Part shown: positions 43,701 through 50,941 of the stretch, one piece after another | Numbering within the stretch: the stretch's first letter is position 1 | Layout of the letters: every line of letters begins with the position of its first letter | IMG/VR virus record: IMGVR_UViG_3300031800_000001 | Location: 52,087-116,086 of that record | Length of the DNA: 64,000 nucleotides | Reading direction: 5' to 3' (one strand) | Source of the DNA: a virus | Notes under the pieces: generated by a model | The model's database searches: none | Seen by the model: only the letters and a program-made list of their open reading frames with translations | Told to the model about the DNA's origin: nothing | Position numbers and translations under genes: made by a program

Positions 43701-45785
43701 TCTCCTTGTAGCTACGTCTTGATACGTCCCCCTGTTTGCGTCTGACGTAGCAACAATATCCCCCGCCTGAAGATAAGCCCCTTCTATTCCGGCTGTAAAG
43801 TTGCAGGTTTCTGTTTCGAGCCTTTCGGTGGCTAAGGTCCATTGTCCCCATCTTTGTGCTTGATTTTTTGAGGTCGTACCAAAGGCGGTTATATCTTTTA
43901 CTCTTATTCCATATTTTTTTATAGAATCAATATCCTCAACATATTCCATGCTGGGTTTGTACCTGTTCGCTTCGTCGTTGTATCTCACTAGGCAAACTGA
44001 ATGTCTAGCTTTCTTGGCGGAACTGCTGTACATGAAGTCTCCTTCCATGACATTTGCATTGGTGAACAAGTATGTCGGCTCCTTCGGCGCGTCATGCGTT
44101 GCCTGAAGCTTACCCGCGCTATAAAAAGTAAGCCCCCTAAATACACTGGCAACATTATTGATTACGGAAAAAGCATCTTCTTGGTTGGAGATATAAATAT
44201 TTGCTGTAAACCTAGGCTCGCCAAAATCTTCTTCGGGTCTGTCATCATAGTCTTGCGCTGTGAAGCCATTGGGGACAAGCTCGTCGCAATATTGTGCGAT
44301 TTTGAACATAGACCATTTATCGACCCGCTCTTCTCCGATGTATTTTCCTAAACCGTATCTTTTATTTGTTATGAGGTCGTAGTAAATCCAAGCGGGATTG
44401 TCTGTCCATTCTTTTTTCAGTGTTCCGTCGGCATGCCGTTTCCAGTCTCCATCCCAAACCTCGGTTGTGGTGTCAAGTAGGGGATCTCCTTCATTGTCTG
44501 GTCGGACCCCAACGGCGCTACCACCTCGAATTCCCCCATATGTGCGCATAAGAGGGTTGTAGTTGTTTGGCACCTTGACCCGCATCCCTCTCACCCGATG
44601 GGTTCTTTTTGGAATTGCGTTGAATGTGTCCGCCCTGAATTTGTGTCTTATAAATGCAGTGGTTGGATAGCAGAATTTTTCTTCATATATTTCAGTGAGA
44701 GAATCGACAAAGGTTTGATTCCTTAAAGACCCCCTAAAAGAATCAAAGGTTTCCCTGTATATGGCAATACGCCAGCCTATGAAATCAGGATCTTCCGTTA
44801 CGCTAGAGTACCCGTAAGTGGATCCAAAAGAAGAAGGATCGGGAGTTATTTTTGTTGTTTTTGCATACCCATCTGTAATCTTACCACGAATTGTTACCGC
44901 TACGACATTAGTAATAGGTTCTTGCACTACTTCGCCTGCGCTATTCCTAGGAAAGAAGTCGGTATTTTTTGTATCGTCAGAATAATACGGCTTGTGGTCT
45001 ATGCGATAGGTGACGGCGGTTTGCTTTACGTCACCTTTTCCGGTTTTAGCGCCGTCCTCTGTAGACCCGCTCATTAGGGTCTCTGATAGCATTGATACTC
45101 GCACAACGACTATGAAGCCAGTACATCTTTTATTTGTTATGTTGTAAATCTTTGGAAGGCCCTCGCTTCTACCGAGCTTGTCCTCGCCCTCTTTAAGAAT
45201 CATGGAGTCAGCAGAGTAATTTGAATCTTTATATTTAAGCTCCGGTCCGCGTAGCCTTTCCCCCAAGGCTCTTTGGATCTGCAAGGCGTCATCAGAATTA
45301 GAATCTAATACTAAATTTTCACCCGCAGGCTCGCCTTTGGAATGAGTCACATCAACATTTTGAAAATTCCTATAGCCAGCTTTTGACATGACCGCTACGC
45401 CGTTATAGTATACAGATCTAGCCCATCCAGATTGAATCTGACCGGCAGTACCAGATACGTATGGTCTAAATTTTACCAACTCGTAACCGGTTTCTCCTAC
45501 GTAACCAGACTTGTGAAAATAGCCCGAAGAGAGTCCATCAATGGGGCCTTCACTTAAGGCATCTAAAACTTCTACAGTAGAAAGAGATACTGCACCCGGG
45601 GGTTTACCCTGAGAATCGTCAGCCGCTGGACGAGGAAAATCGGGTGAATCCACTCCTTCCGCCTCGACAACAATATCTCTAGGGGTTGGTGGAGTTCCCC
45701 CTCCACCCTTAAAGAATTGGATTTCTCCACTTGGCCCAAGCGTGATAGGGTATCTCGTCTTTTTAATTTTGGGCTTTCTTTTCAT
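40758..45785 (-). CDS. J: Tail tip attachment protein J (central fibre/hub)
   Basis: A 1,675-residue homologue of lambda J, the tail-tip protein that contacts the host receptor. Signs are VEVLDALSEGPIDGL near residue 57, the NPAWIYYDLITNKRYGLG segment near residues 460-480, QYCDELVPNG, NIYISNQEDAF, and GAYLQAGDIV near residue 665. A fibronectin type III-like domain covers about residues 947-1060 (KVTIRWNKPSPDTNLAGYNIYI, GTYYVRIYSVNKHG). The remaining 600 residues are beta-rich and unmatched, as expected for a variable receptor-binding end. It is about 540 residues longer than lambda J (1,132). It follows I by 4 bases in the lambda gene order M-L-K-I-J. No strong ribosome binding site is seen before ATG 45785. 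Confidence 0.9.
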   Translation of the reverse strand: MKRKPKIKKTRYPITLGPSGEIQFFKGGGGTPPTPRDIVVEAEGVDSPDFPRPAADDSQGKPPGAVSLSTVEVLDALSEGPIDGLSSGYFHKSGYVGETGYELVKFRPYVSGTAGQIQSGWARSVYYNGVAVMSKAGYRNFQNVDVTHSKGEPAGENLVLDSNSDDALQIQRALGERLRGPELKYKDSNYSADSMILKEGEDKLGRSEGLPKIYNITNKRCTGFIVVVRVSMLSETLMSGSTEDGAKTGKGDVKQTAVTYRIDHKPYYSDDTKNTDFFPRNSAGEVVQEPITNVVAVTIRGKITDGYAKTTKITPDPSSFGSTYGYSSVTEDPDFIGWRIAIYRETFDSFRGSLRNQTFVDSLTEIYEEKFCYPTTAFIRHKFRADTFNAIPKRTHRVRGMRVKVPNNYNPLMRTYGGIRGGSAVGVRPDNEGDPLLDTTTEVWDGDWKRHADGTLKKEWTDNPAWIYYDLITNKRYGLGKYIGEERVDKWSMFKIAQYCDELVPNGFTAQDYDDRPEEDFGEPRFTANIYISNQEDAFSVINNVASVFRGLTFYSAGKLQATHDAPKEPTYLFTNANVMEGDFMYSSSAKKARHSVCLVRYNDEANRYKPSMEYVEDIDSIKKYGIRVKDITAFGTTSKNQAQRWGQWTLATERLETETCNFTAGIEGAYLQAGDIVATSDANRGTYQDVATRRRGGRILNFQISSGHNMDGQPNWTGRAVLDSSISGWLDGGAHYSIPELGDKAQLNFSIVTPPAYGDPLVTDLSTSDLANLYSRKSAVQNLNFRKADAGVGTLTNFVGESGWATNDLMADGSLSISDYDKTSIENHTIIHFTGLYHNGTNVLNDKDYNVTGFTGLLWDRNGNEQLAPDGVNYSGFVEDSPDSFIWSVAYTGALLQGHGGKRDQELWKVIGVEEKNNFRYGVQCVAHDPDKFDFVDKKYEPLVTESIGTPNAPTFSSSPFTISQLGSLTAKKVTIRWNKPSPDTNLAGYNIYIKRDANFVNSEDFHEDIWGAHPNGVYFSRFVPDDGSSPSTYFIPFQNGTYYVRIYSVNKHGRSESRNAHCAASVTVSDINLIRDVSISALSLAGATDLSDFTQQVSEAANYALTNVDNDAGSKDGWPYYHLGNANIAWQAGFAGDPTELAGLALPQDYTFRITFRKPSGPGNDFPDPLIHKEITGQTPADLNYSLSLNDNMDIALPAGYDYPSVRGEIVTPLRAMDVVVEAIDADGNSSAGGQVLYTPAGVLTQDSSHAENPAGYDILYIQNTPASGIRLTHRVAEGPGQAAENCVHPNTVNYCTDQWLNADGTLNFLLRRDLPGRVTGQADVTNAAFLISRSHFDTSDIPTMLQNGLIDDDGSLGGDNSAELTSPYRLNLSAETYLVMGQGFTSSLDYALSVPTPFQNIQSESAIGEVGSFTHLYMAVAFVDHFLSEAGKQRPTKKDIVKKLLWGNEFSDNVIKIGARNAFLAGSLSWRAWAVVNVNWDCATDLSYHLGGFDTITLVDYAGDYQIRRAWSTGGKSPETKYNFTTIQAYRQARKFTFTTPQPTDQYEIVVWFSATPKWRTATDRIPVYGSDSSLSPNMQILTKDGVLQKTTTHFTLKDSALGGFGQGSRPVQGNLFVGILLGSPFPPGGEDLGGFGQLSSDPVFDYNFDTWDTTKATKYGQDQGISTYNLS

Positions 45786-45789
45786 TTGG

Positions 45790-46482
45790 TTAGTTCGTTA
45801 TAGAGCTCGACGCTGCATCCACGTCGTATACATCATAATAAGCGGCAAGCGTCTGACTGCCGCATATAAGTTCACCGTAGCAAATGGGTACGGGGCCGCC
45901 CTCTGTCGAAACGTTTACTGGGCCATTAAATAAGTAGGAAGCTGACATGGCCCCCTCTAAGTTCTTTAGCTCCTCCATCTCAGGGGGCTCCATAAGCAAT
46001 GCCGCTATTCCTGCGGCCAAAAGACCAATTCCAGCCATTATTATCATCGCTCCAATATCGGGACTGATGTAAACGGCTACTAGAATGCCTATGATAATAA
46101 TTATAATAGCAAAAATTATAGTAAAAGTTTCATCCGCGCCCTCAACTACGGGAACTATATCTATTTTTTTCAGCTTGGGGTTATTAATCTTAAGCTCGGA
46201 ATTCCTTATGGCTTCCAGTTGTTTCTTGGTTTTATCTTTGTTGTCGTATATATGGTCAAACCGAATATCTGAGGATGATTTCCATGGCTCATTATTGATT
46301 AATATTTTAAATTTTTGATTTTTCTTCTGCTCTCTGCCGAGTTGTCTGAATAGCTTACCATCTGATAGTTTATTAATTGCATGCATCGCTTCCGAGACGC
46401 TTTGTACGTGCAAGTTCCAAGTCTTCATTCCTACTTTTTTCCCCAGCTTTCCGTGGAGTTTAATTTCAACGGGCTTTTTCAT
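45790..46482 (-). CDS. I: Tail assembly protein I (ubiquitin-like plus hydrophobic segment)
   Basis: A 230-residue homologue of lambda tail assembly protein I. The N-terminal ~90 residues look like a beta-grasp fold (IKLHGKLGKKVG, then SVSEAMHAINKL). Residues about 118-162 form hydrophobic helices (FTIIFAIIIIIIGILVAVYI and MIIMAGIGLLAAGIAALLM). The C-terminal motif SYLFNGPVNVSTEGGPVPICYGELICGS is diagnostic for this family. It overlaps the K-like gene upstream by 17 bases and precedes J by 4 bases. In lambda, I is needed for tail-tip assembly but is not found in the finished tail. Confidence 0.9.
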   Translation of the reverse strand: MKKPVEIKLHGKLGKKVGMKTWNLHVQSVSEAMHAINKLSDGKLFRQLGREQKKNQKFKILINNEPWKSSSDIRFDHIYDNKDKTKKQLEAIRNSELKINNPKLKKIDIVPVVEGADETFTIIFAIIIIIIGILVAVYISPDIGAMIIMAGIGLLAAGIAALLMEPPEMEELKNLEGAMSASYLFNGPVNVSTEGGPVPICYGELICGSQTLAAYYDVYDVDAASSSITN

Positions 46483-47299
46483 GTCTTAAAATATTTGTTA
46501 TTGCTAGTTTATGATTAATGTTAAGTTTTTCTATTTTTGAGATCTGTTTCCATGGGTGATGCAATATCTTGCCATCGCCAAGATAGATCATGGAGTGTAT
46601 TGCTTGGGTTATGTTGTATTTTTTGTTCCATTTTTCGTTCCAAGTTTTAGTTAAAATTACATCGTGTTTTTTGAGAGTTTTAACTTCATGAAATCCGTTG
46701 TGTTTGAGAAAATTTAAGTATACGGGGGTTGTTTTATATTTTTCAATCATTTTTCTCAAGTACGCCCCTTCCTCGTTGTCTTTTACGGATTTAAACAGCA
46801 TGGACATGGTGCATGATTCACCACGAGCTTCGCCAATCACCGAGCCAATAAATTCTTTTTGGCCGGTAAGTTCTATGTTAAAGAATTTTTTATAGTAATC
46901 TTCTACCAAATCTACACATGTGGTAATGCCCGAAGTCCATTCTCTCCCCACGAAAGGAGCAACAAAACCATCTGGTTGATGAGAATCAAAACAATCATCC
47001 TCGACACAGTAAAGAATGATGTTTGTTTCTAGTCTTTCGCTTTCGTGTTTATCAGCCCAAGATAGCTTTTTTCCATCAAAATGAGAATGGTAAATAGCAA
47101 AAAGATCCGAATCTCCAATTTTGTTCTTTAAGTCTTCTTCGGAGATAACACAATGATAGGTAGGATTTTGCGATACATTTTTACATTTTTTGGTAATAAA
47201 GTGACCGTCATTTTCCAAAACAACGCCGCAGCATTCGTTTGGGGATTCTTCCAAGGAATGTTTCTTGATGCTTTTTTTAATTGTTTCTGATATTTTCAA
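46466..47299 (-). CDS. Second tail assembly protein K-like (JAB plus NlpC/P60)
   Basis: A 277-residue protein with two domains. Residues about 14-95 are a JAB/JAMM metallopeptidase-type domain (SPNECCG, then IYHSHFDGKKLSWAD, an HxH-x6-SxxD pattern). Residues about 100-277 are NlpC/P60-like, with TTCVDLVEDYY holding the presumed catalytic Cys, then LKKHDVILT and MIYLGDGKILHHP holding the His residues. This is the plan of lambda K. It is a tandem paralogue of the gene at 47296-48030, which shares ESPNECCG, HSH and ALKKHDVIL/TLKKHDVIL. It overlaps that gene by 4 bases. It may cleave peptidoglycan cross-links at the tail tip or process a tail protein. Confidence 0.82.
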   Translation of the reverse strand: MKISETIKKSIKKHSLEESPNECCGVVLENDGHFITKKCKNVSQNPTYHCVISEEDLKNKIGDSDLFAIYHSHFDGKKLSWADKHESERLETNIILYCVEDDCFDSHQPDGFVAPFVGREWTSGITTCVDLVEDYYKKFFNIELTGQKEFIGSVIGEARGESCTMSMLFKSVKDNEEGAYLRKMIEKYKTTPVYLNFLKHNGFHEVKTLKKHDVILTKTWNEKWNKKYNITQAIHSMIYLGDGKILHHPWKQISKIEKLNINHKLAITNILRHEKAR

Positions 47300-48030
47300 A
47301 ACTGACTTTCGTGCCTTAGTGCGTGTGTGGTTCTTTTTTTAAATTCTTTATTGTACTCTTCGATTCTAGAGTAGCAACTTATTTGGTGGTGTAAAATTAA
47401 ATCATTGCCAACATAAATAGCACCATGACTAGGGTTCTTCTTTCCGTAGCTCTTCATTAGGATAACGTCGTGTTTTTTGAGTGCGGATATGTCGGTAACC
47501 TCTCCCTTCAGGACGACTTCGAACCCTTCGTTAGGATACTCATCAACATACCAATTTGGGTTTGATGTAATATACTCAAAGTTCCTTTCTTTTTCTGGTA
47601 AATCGACGTCTAATTCTTTTTTGTAGTAATCGCGTATTATGGTATAGCAATCATTTTTACCTAGGCAAAAATCTCTCCCTATGTAAAAAGATTCGCATCC
47701 CTTCGGCTCGTATTCTTTAAACTCTTGACTCTTAAGGCTATACATTATGAATTTTATTTCGTGGTGTTCGCTTTGTATTTTGTCGTAATCAGAAAATTCA
47801 CTGCTGTTGATGTGCGAGTGGTAAAAGGAAATTATTTCACCAAAGCACGAGGCTTTAAGGTAGTCGCTTGGGTCAATTGAAAACATCATACGTTTGTTTT
47901 CGGCCATATTTCTACATCTTAGGGCTTTAAGCTGAAGGGTGTCTTCCTCTTGATATAAAATTCCACAGCACTCGTTGGGCGACTCTTCTAGAGCGTGGTC
48001 TTTTATGTGTTTTTTGATGTAGTCTTTCAT
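47296..48030 (-). CDS. K: Tail assembly protein K (JAB plus NlpC/P60)
   Basis: A 244-residue protein with a JAB/JAMM-type N-terminal domain (ESPNECCGILYQ, FYHSHINSSEFSDYD) and an NlpC/P60-like C-terminal domain (KNDCYTIIRDYYKKELDVDLP, ALKKHDVILMKSYG, HGAIYVGNDLILHH). The start was set at ATG 48030, whose product begins MKDYIKKHIKDHALEESPNECCG, because it aligns with the start of its paralogue (MKISETIKKSIKKHSLEESPNECCG region). The frame extends 30 codons further upstream, but that part overlaps the end of gene L and looks unlike protein of this family. It lies 2 bases after L in lambda order. Both copies keep the metal-binding and cysteine residues, so both may be active. Confidence 0.85.
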   Translation of the reverse strand: MKDYIKKHIKDHALEESPNECCGILYQEEDTLQLKALRCRNMAENKRMMFSIDPSDYLKASCFGEIISFYHSHINSSEFSDYDKIQSEHHEIKFIMYSLKSQEFKEYEPKGCESFYIGRDFCLGKNDCYTIIRDYYKKELDVDLPEKERNFEYITSNPNWYVDEYPNEGFEVVLKGEVTDISALKKHDVILMKSYGKKNPSHGAIYVGNDLILHHQISCYSRIEEYNKEFKKRTTHALRHESQF

Positions 48031-48032
48031 CG

Positions 48033-49325
48033 TTACTCTGATCCATGTAGTTTTTCGACGGCTGGGAAGCCTCCAAATGGTAAGCAACCGGCATGCGTAT
48101 TTGTGCCGCAGCCACCACATGGGTTACTCATTGAGTAAACGCCGCAAGTTGTTGAGGTACCAATCATCGAATCCGTGGATGTGCCAAAAATACGTACATC
48201 TCCGTGCCTTTTGTACTCATCCGACCATCTTAATTTGCACCCCTTTATTGTCTTGGAGCACTTGTCTTCCAGCCAATAATTGTTATTGGGTGGAATTGTT
48301 GATAAAGTTCCTCCTTGCGCGGTTGAAGCTGCGGGTACGGCGTCTTTTGCTATAAAATAATATTTTATATCATTTTTAGTTATGTAAATATTTTCTCCTA
48401 TAGAATAGGCCCTTTCGGGATCATACGCTGTTGCCGCTTGTTGTGGGCGGTAGTCTGTACCGAGTTTGTCTATGAAAAGCTCGTCATTTTCGTTTGCTAA
48501 AGGGGGAGCTTTACAGGGAAATTTAAGTTCGCTGAAGCTATCCGTGCCAAAGGCCGATTCGAGTTGGTCGTTAGTCATGTTTTGCCCAACTTGCTCGTAT
48601 TCGTAAATGCACCCTTCTCCTCTGTACTGAAATTGACAATACCTTGAAATAACCAGCCTCATTGGAAGCTTTAGATTTTCAAAATCAATAAAGGAACCCA
48701 ACTCAAATTCTAATCCATTTTTGCTCTCTACGCTTTTTCTGTTTATGAAAAATACTTCCCTAGGGAATTCGGCTAGTGGATCTGGTGCAAACCCTTCGGG
48801 TATTAAAGTGTCGTCACCCAAGGTAACTCTTCCTCCTCCGGGTTGGATATCATAAAAGTTTTTCAGATCTAGATACTTAGCGAAAGTCCTTACTCTTGTT
48901 ACTTTAGCTCCAATTAGATCATCTAGCTTTCTCACCATTGTCTTAAAGTCTTTAAACATCGATTGCTGGTCTTCTTTTTCATTCGACATCATACTCATTC
49001 TGGGGGTAGGCGTAGAGCTCCTCGTGCTGCTGTCGAACCCCTCCACACTTATAGGTAAGGGGTGGTATTCTTCACCCTTCCAGTATATTTTTTGTTTAGT
49101 AAGTTTTAGGTTATTATGGAATCTAAAAACGGCTTCTCCGGCTAAAGTAGTTTCAAGATAGGGCATGCTTTCATCTATCAGCAAATCTTCTAAATCTATT
49201 TCGTATAGAGTCACAACAGCAGACGGAGCCACCTTACCCATCTGGGTGACAATTTTTTCCCCGGACTGCTTCGATCTATTTATTATGACCTTCGGGAAAT
49301 CACTTAATTTTTTATCACTTGACAT
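48033..49325 (-). CDS. L: Minor tail tip protein L (candidate iron-sulfur cluster)
   Basis: A 430-residue homologue of lambda tail-tip protein L. The N-terminal part (GEKIVTQMGKVAPSAVVTLYEIDLEDLL) and PLPISVEGFDSS match the family start. Four cysteines are placed as in the family: ISRYCQFQYRGEGCIYEY near residues 227-236, and DKCSKTIKGCKLRWSDEY near residues 375-382. In lambda L the C-terminal domain binds a [4Fe-4S] cluster through conserved cysteines, so the same is likely here. About 130 residues separate the two pairs, more than in lambda, and include a region (AYSIGENIYITKNDIKYYFIA) that looks like an inserted small carbohydrate-binding-type beta domain. It lies between M and K, as in lambda. 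The C-terminus has further Cys/Gly (SNPCGGCGTNTHAGC). Confidence 0.85.
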   Translation of the reverse strand: MSSDKKLSDFPKVIINRSKQSGEKIVTQMGKVAPSAVVTLYEIDLEDLLIDESMPYLETTLAGEAVFRFHNNLKLTKQKIYWKGEEYHPLPISVEGFDSSTRSSTPTPRMSMMSNEKEDQQSMFKDFKTMVRKLDDLIGAKVTRVRTFAKYLDLKNFYDIQPGGGRVTLGDDTLIPEGFAPDPLAEFPREVFFINRKSVESKNGLEFELGSFIDFENLKLPMRLVISRYCQFQYRGEGCIYEYEQVGQNMTNDQLESAFGTDSFSELKFPCKAPPLANENDELFIDKLGTDYRPQQAATAYDPERAYSIGENIYITKNDIKYYFIAKDAVPAASTAQGGTLSTIPPNNNYWLEDKCSKTIKGCKLRWSDEYKRHGDVRIFGTSTDSMIGTSTTCGVYSMSNPCGGCGTNTHAGCLPFGGFPAVEKLHGSE

Positions 49326-49334
49326 ATTGCGATG

Positions 49335-49880
49335 TTAGTTTGTTACTTCTTCGAAGGTTGCTCTTATGGTATAATTTTCATAGAAATTAAAAGTTACGCC
49401 CCAATCTCTGGCAACATACAATTTATCAATATTATACGGAGCGGGAAGCATGCATAGGAAGGATTCCTGAGCCTTTCTCGAATGAAAAAAATGAGTAATT
49501 GCTTTGGCCTCAGCCGCGTCTCTGGTCTCAAAACTAATCGTGGCTCTCAGCAGAATGCTTTCTATACCATCTATGACTCTTTGTTCGTAGCCGTCTCCAT
49601 AGGAATAACGGATAACTCTCGGTTTATTTTCTACGGTAAAATTATAGGAAGGTTTCCACCAGAAATGAGGCTTGTTGGTCGAGGTTTTGATGTTGTCAAA
49701 TTTCACCCCCGCCCACTCGTGGTTTGAAAGCGACGGCGCACTAAGAACGCCGGGAACAGAGGCGTACCAATAGTATTTACGCGTTTTACCACTTACCGTA
49801 AGATCGTGCCAGACTATGTCGTTTTTCTTATATTCTGTTCCGGCATTAAACTTCTCTATATTGTAAATGTTAGTACCCAT
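49335..49880 (-). CDS. M: Minor tail protein M
   Basis: A 181-residue homologue of lambda tail protein M, which joins the tape measure complex to the tail tip. The family pattern is clear from residue about 75 on: VENKPRVIRYSYGDGYEQRV, TISFETRDAAEAKAITHFF, SFLCMLPAPYN, and LYVARDWGVTF before the closing TIRATFEE. The N-terminal 70 residues (YKKNDIVWHDLTVSGKTRKYYWYAS) resemble a small carbohydrate-binding-type beta domain, which lambda M lacks. It is the first gene of the minus-strand block, read from the divergent gap at 49881-49946 with AAAAAGG as a likely ribosome binding site and GTGTAAAT about 31 bases upstream. Confidence 0.85.
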   Translation of the reverse strand: MGTNIYNIEKFNAGTEYKKNDIVWHDLTVSGKTRKYYWYASVPGVLSAPSLSNHEWAGVKFDNIKTSTNKPHFWWKPSYNFTVENKPRVIRYSYGDGYEQRVIDGIESILLRATISFETRDAAEAKAITHFFHSRKAQESFLCMLPAPYNIDKLYVARDWGVTFNFYENYTIRATFEEVTN

Positions 49881-49903
49881 ACACCATACCTTTTTCCTGA
49901 TTT

Positions 49904-49911
49904 ATTTACAC
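49904..49911 (-). promoter_or_regulatory. GTGTAAAT motif facing the minus-strand tail-tip block
   Basis: Read on the minus strand, GTGTAAATAAAT lies about 31 bases before the start codon of gene M. It shares a 66-base divergent gap with a plus-strand copy at 49931. Finding the motif pointing both ways in this gap supports a promoter role. Confidence 0.5.
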
Positions 49912-49930
49912 GTAGTTGCCAAATATATGC

Positions 49931-49938
49931 AGTGTAAT
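49931..49938 (+). promoter_or_regulatory. AGTGTAAT motif facing the plus-strand tube-like genes
   Basis: AGTGTAAT lies in the divergent gap, with its core 15 bases before ATG 49947. No clear ribosome binding site is present between the motif and the ATG. Confidence 0.45.
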
Positions 49939-49946
49939 AGTATTCG

Positions 49947-50900
49947 ATGGCATTCAAGATAATCAATAGAGAAAAGCAGGAGGTTTTCATAGGATCTGGG
50001 CAGGTACATGGGGTGCAGTCCATATCATATAATTGGGCAATACCAGAAGCGCCGATTGAATTCATAGGCCAGTCAAACTCCCTTATAGTCCCGCAGGGGC
50101 CACAAATAGGGGATTTTTCAATCAATATGCTAGTTGTGGATACTGACCCACTTGTAAAATGCATAAGTAGCGGAGCTTTCAATGGGTTTATAACTGACGA
50201 CAGAAGAGATCCCACTAGATTTTACAGTTTTTATTCGGGGTATTTAACTAGATATACCCTATCATGCGGTGTTGACTCATTACCCCAAGTAAACGCGACC
50301 TTTAGGGTAGTGGGGGATATGGGGAAAATTCCATCTGGATCGTTACCGCCAGAACCAGCGGCAGAATTAAGATACATAACTGGAACAACCCCAGCGCAAA
50401 CCGCACCTACAGGATTCGCGGATAATCCGGGTGATGGGGGATATAGAATTGGTGCGCCGACAAGCGTTGAGATAACAATGGACGATTTTGAAGCCAATAT
50501 TGTAAATAGTTTTACATTAGGGCTTGAGATACCGAGGAGAGACTATTATAAAATAGGAAGAAGGAGTCCGTTTTCCGTAGAAATAGACTATCCCGTGGCG
50601 GCAACAGCGGATTTCACAATTGAAGTCAATGGTGCTGACATAGGGTATTCTGGCAGTACATTTAGAGGGTATCCATGCAAGGCGAAACTTAAGAATTTTG
50701 ACGTTAAAATAAAAGATTACCAAACTTATCAAGTAATAACGCAATTTAATTTCACGGGGGCCACTTTAATAGGCGAAAATTACCAAGTAGACGTCAATAA
50801 TAACTTAAAAATACAAGCCAGATATAAGGTATACATTGAGAACCTTCTGTCCGAAACCGGAAACCTCAATACTCCACAATTAGTTACAATTACTAACTAA
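49947..50900 (+). CDS. Tail tube-like protein (paralogue 2)
   Basis: A 317-residue protein related to the main tail tube protein at 17005. Residues about 98-122 (YLTRYTLSCGVDSLPQVNATF) match its FITSYTTECSVGNFPTVTI segment. Residues about 188-230 (FTLGLEIPRRDYYKIGRRSPF, then IDYPVAATADFTIEVNG) match the second-half motif. The first 60 residues contain IGSGQVHGVQSISYNWAIPEAP, a strand-turn-strand start common in tube proteins. It is the first gene of the plus-strand block after the divergent gap. A role in a specialised ring of the tail, such as the distal tube or a collar for fibres, is inferred from similarity and from the giant fibre-like gene that follows. Confidence 0.6.
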   Translation: MAFKIINREKQEVFIGSGQVHGVQSISYNWAIPEAPIEFIGQSNSLIVPQGPQIGDFSINMLVVDTDPLVKCISSGAFNGFITDDRRDPTRFYSFYSGYLTRYTLSCGVDSLPQVNATFRVVGDMGKIPSGSLPPEPAAELRYITGTTPAQTAPTGFADNPGDGGYRIGAPTSVEITMDDFEANIVNSFTLGLEIPRRDYYKIGRRSPFSVEIDYPVAATADFTIEVNGADIGYSGSTFRGYPCKAKLKNFDVKIKDYQTYQVITQFNFTGATLIGENYQVDVNNNLKIQARYKVYIENLLSETGNLNTPQLVTITN

Positions 50901-50905
50901 TTTCC

Positions 50906-50921
50906 AGTGTAATTGATAAAG
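50906..50921 (+). promoter_or_regulatory. AGTGTAATTGATAAAG motif between tube-like genes
   Basis: AGTGTAATTGATAAAG lies in the 41-base gap, with its core 35 bases before ATG 50942, leaving room for a leader with AAAGAGG as ribosome binding site. It is almost the same as the 16 bases at 20735-20750. Confidence 0.5.
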
Positions 50922-50941
50922 AGGTACAAGGTTTTTGGGCA

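Noticed and set aside
48031-48120. 30-codon upstream extension of the K gene on the minus strand
   Set aside because: It overlaps the end of L, its sequence is unlike the family, and the paralogue's start aligns with ATG 48030.
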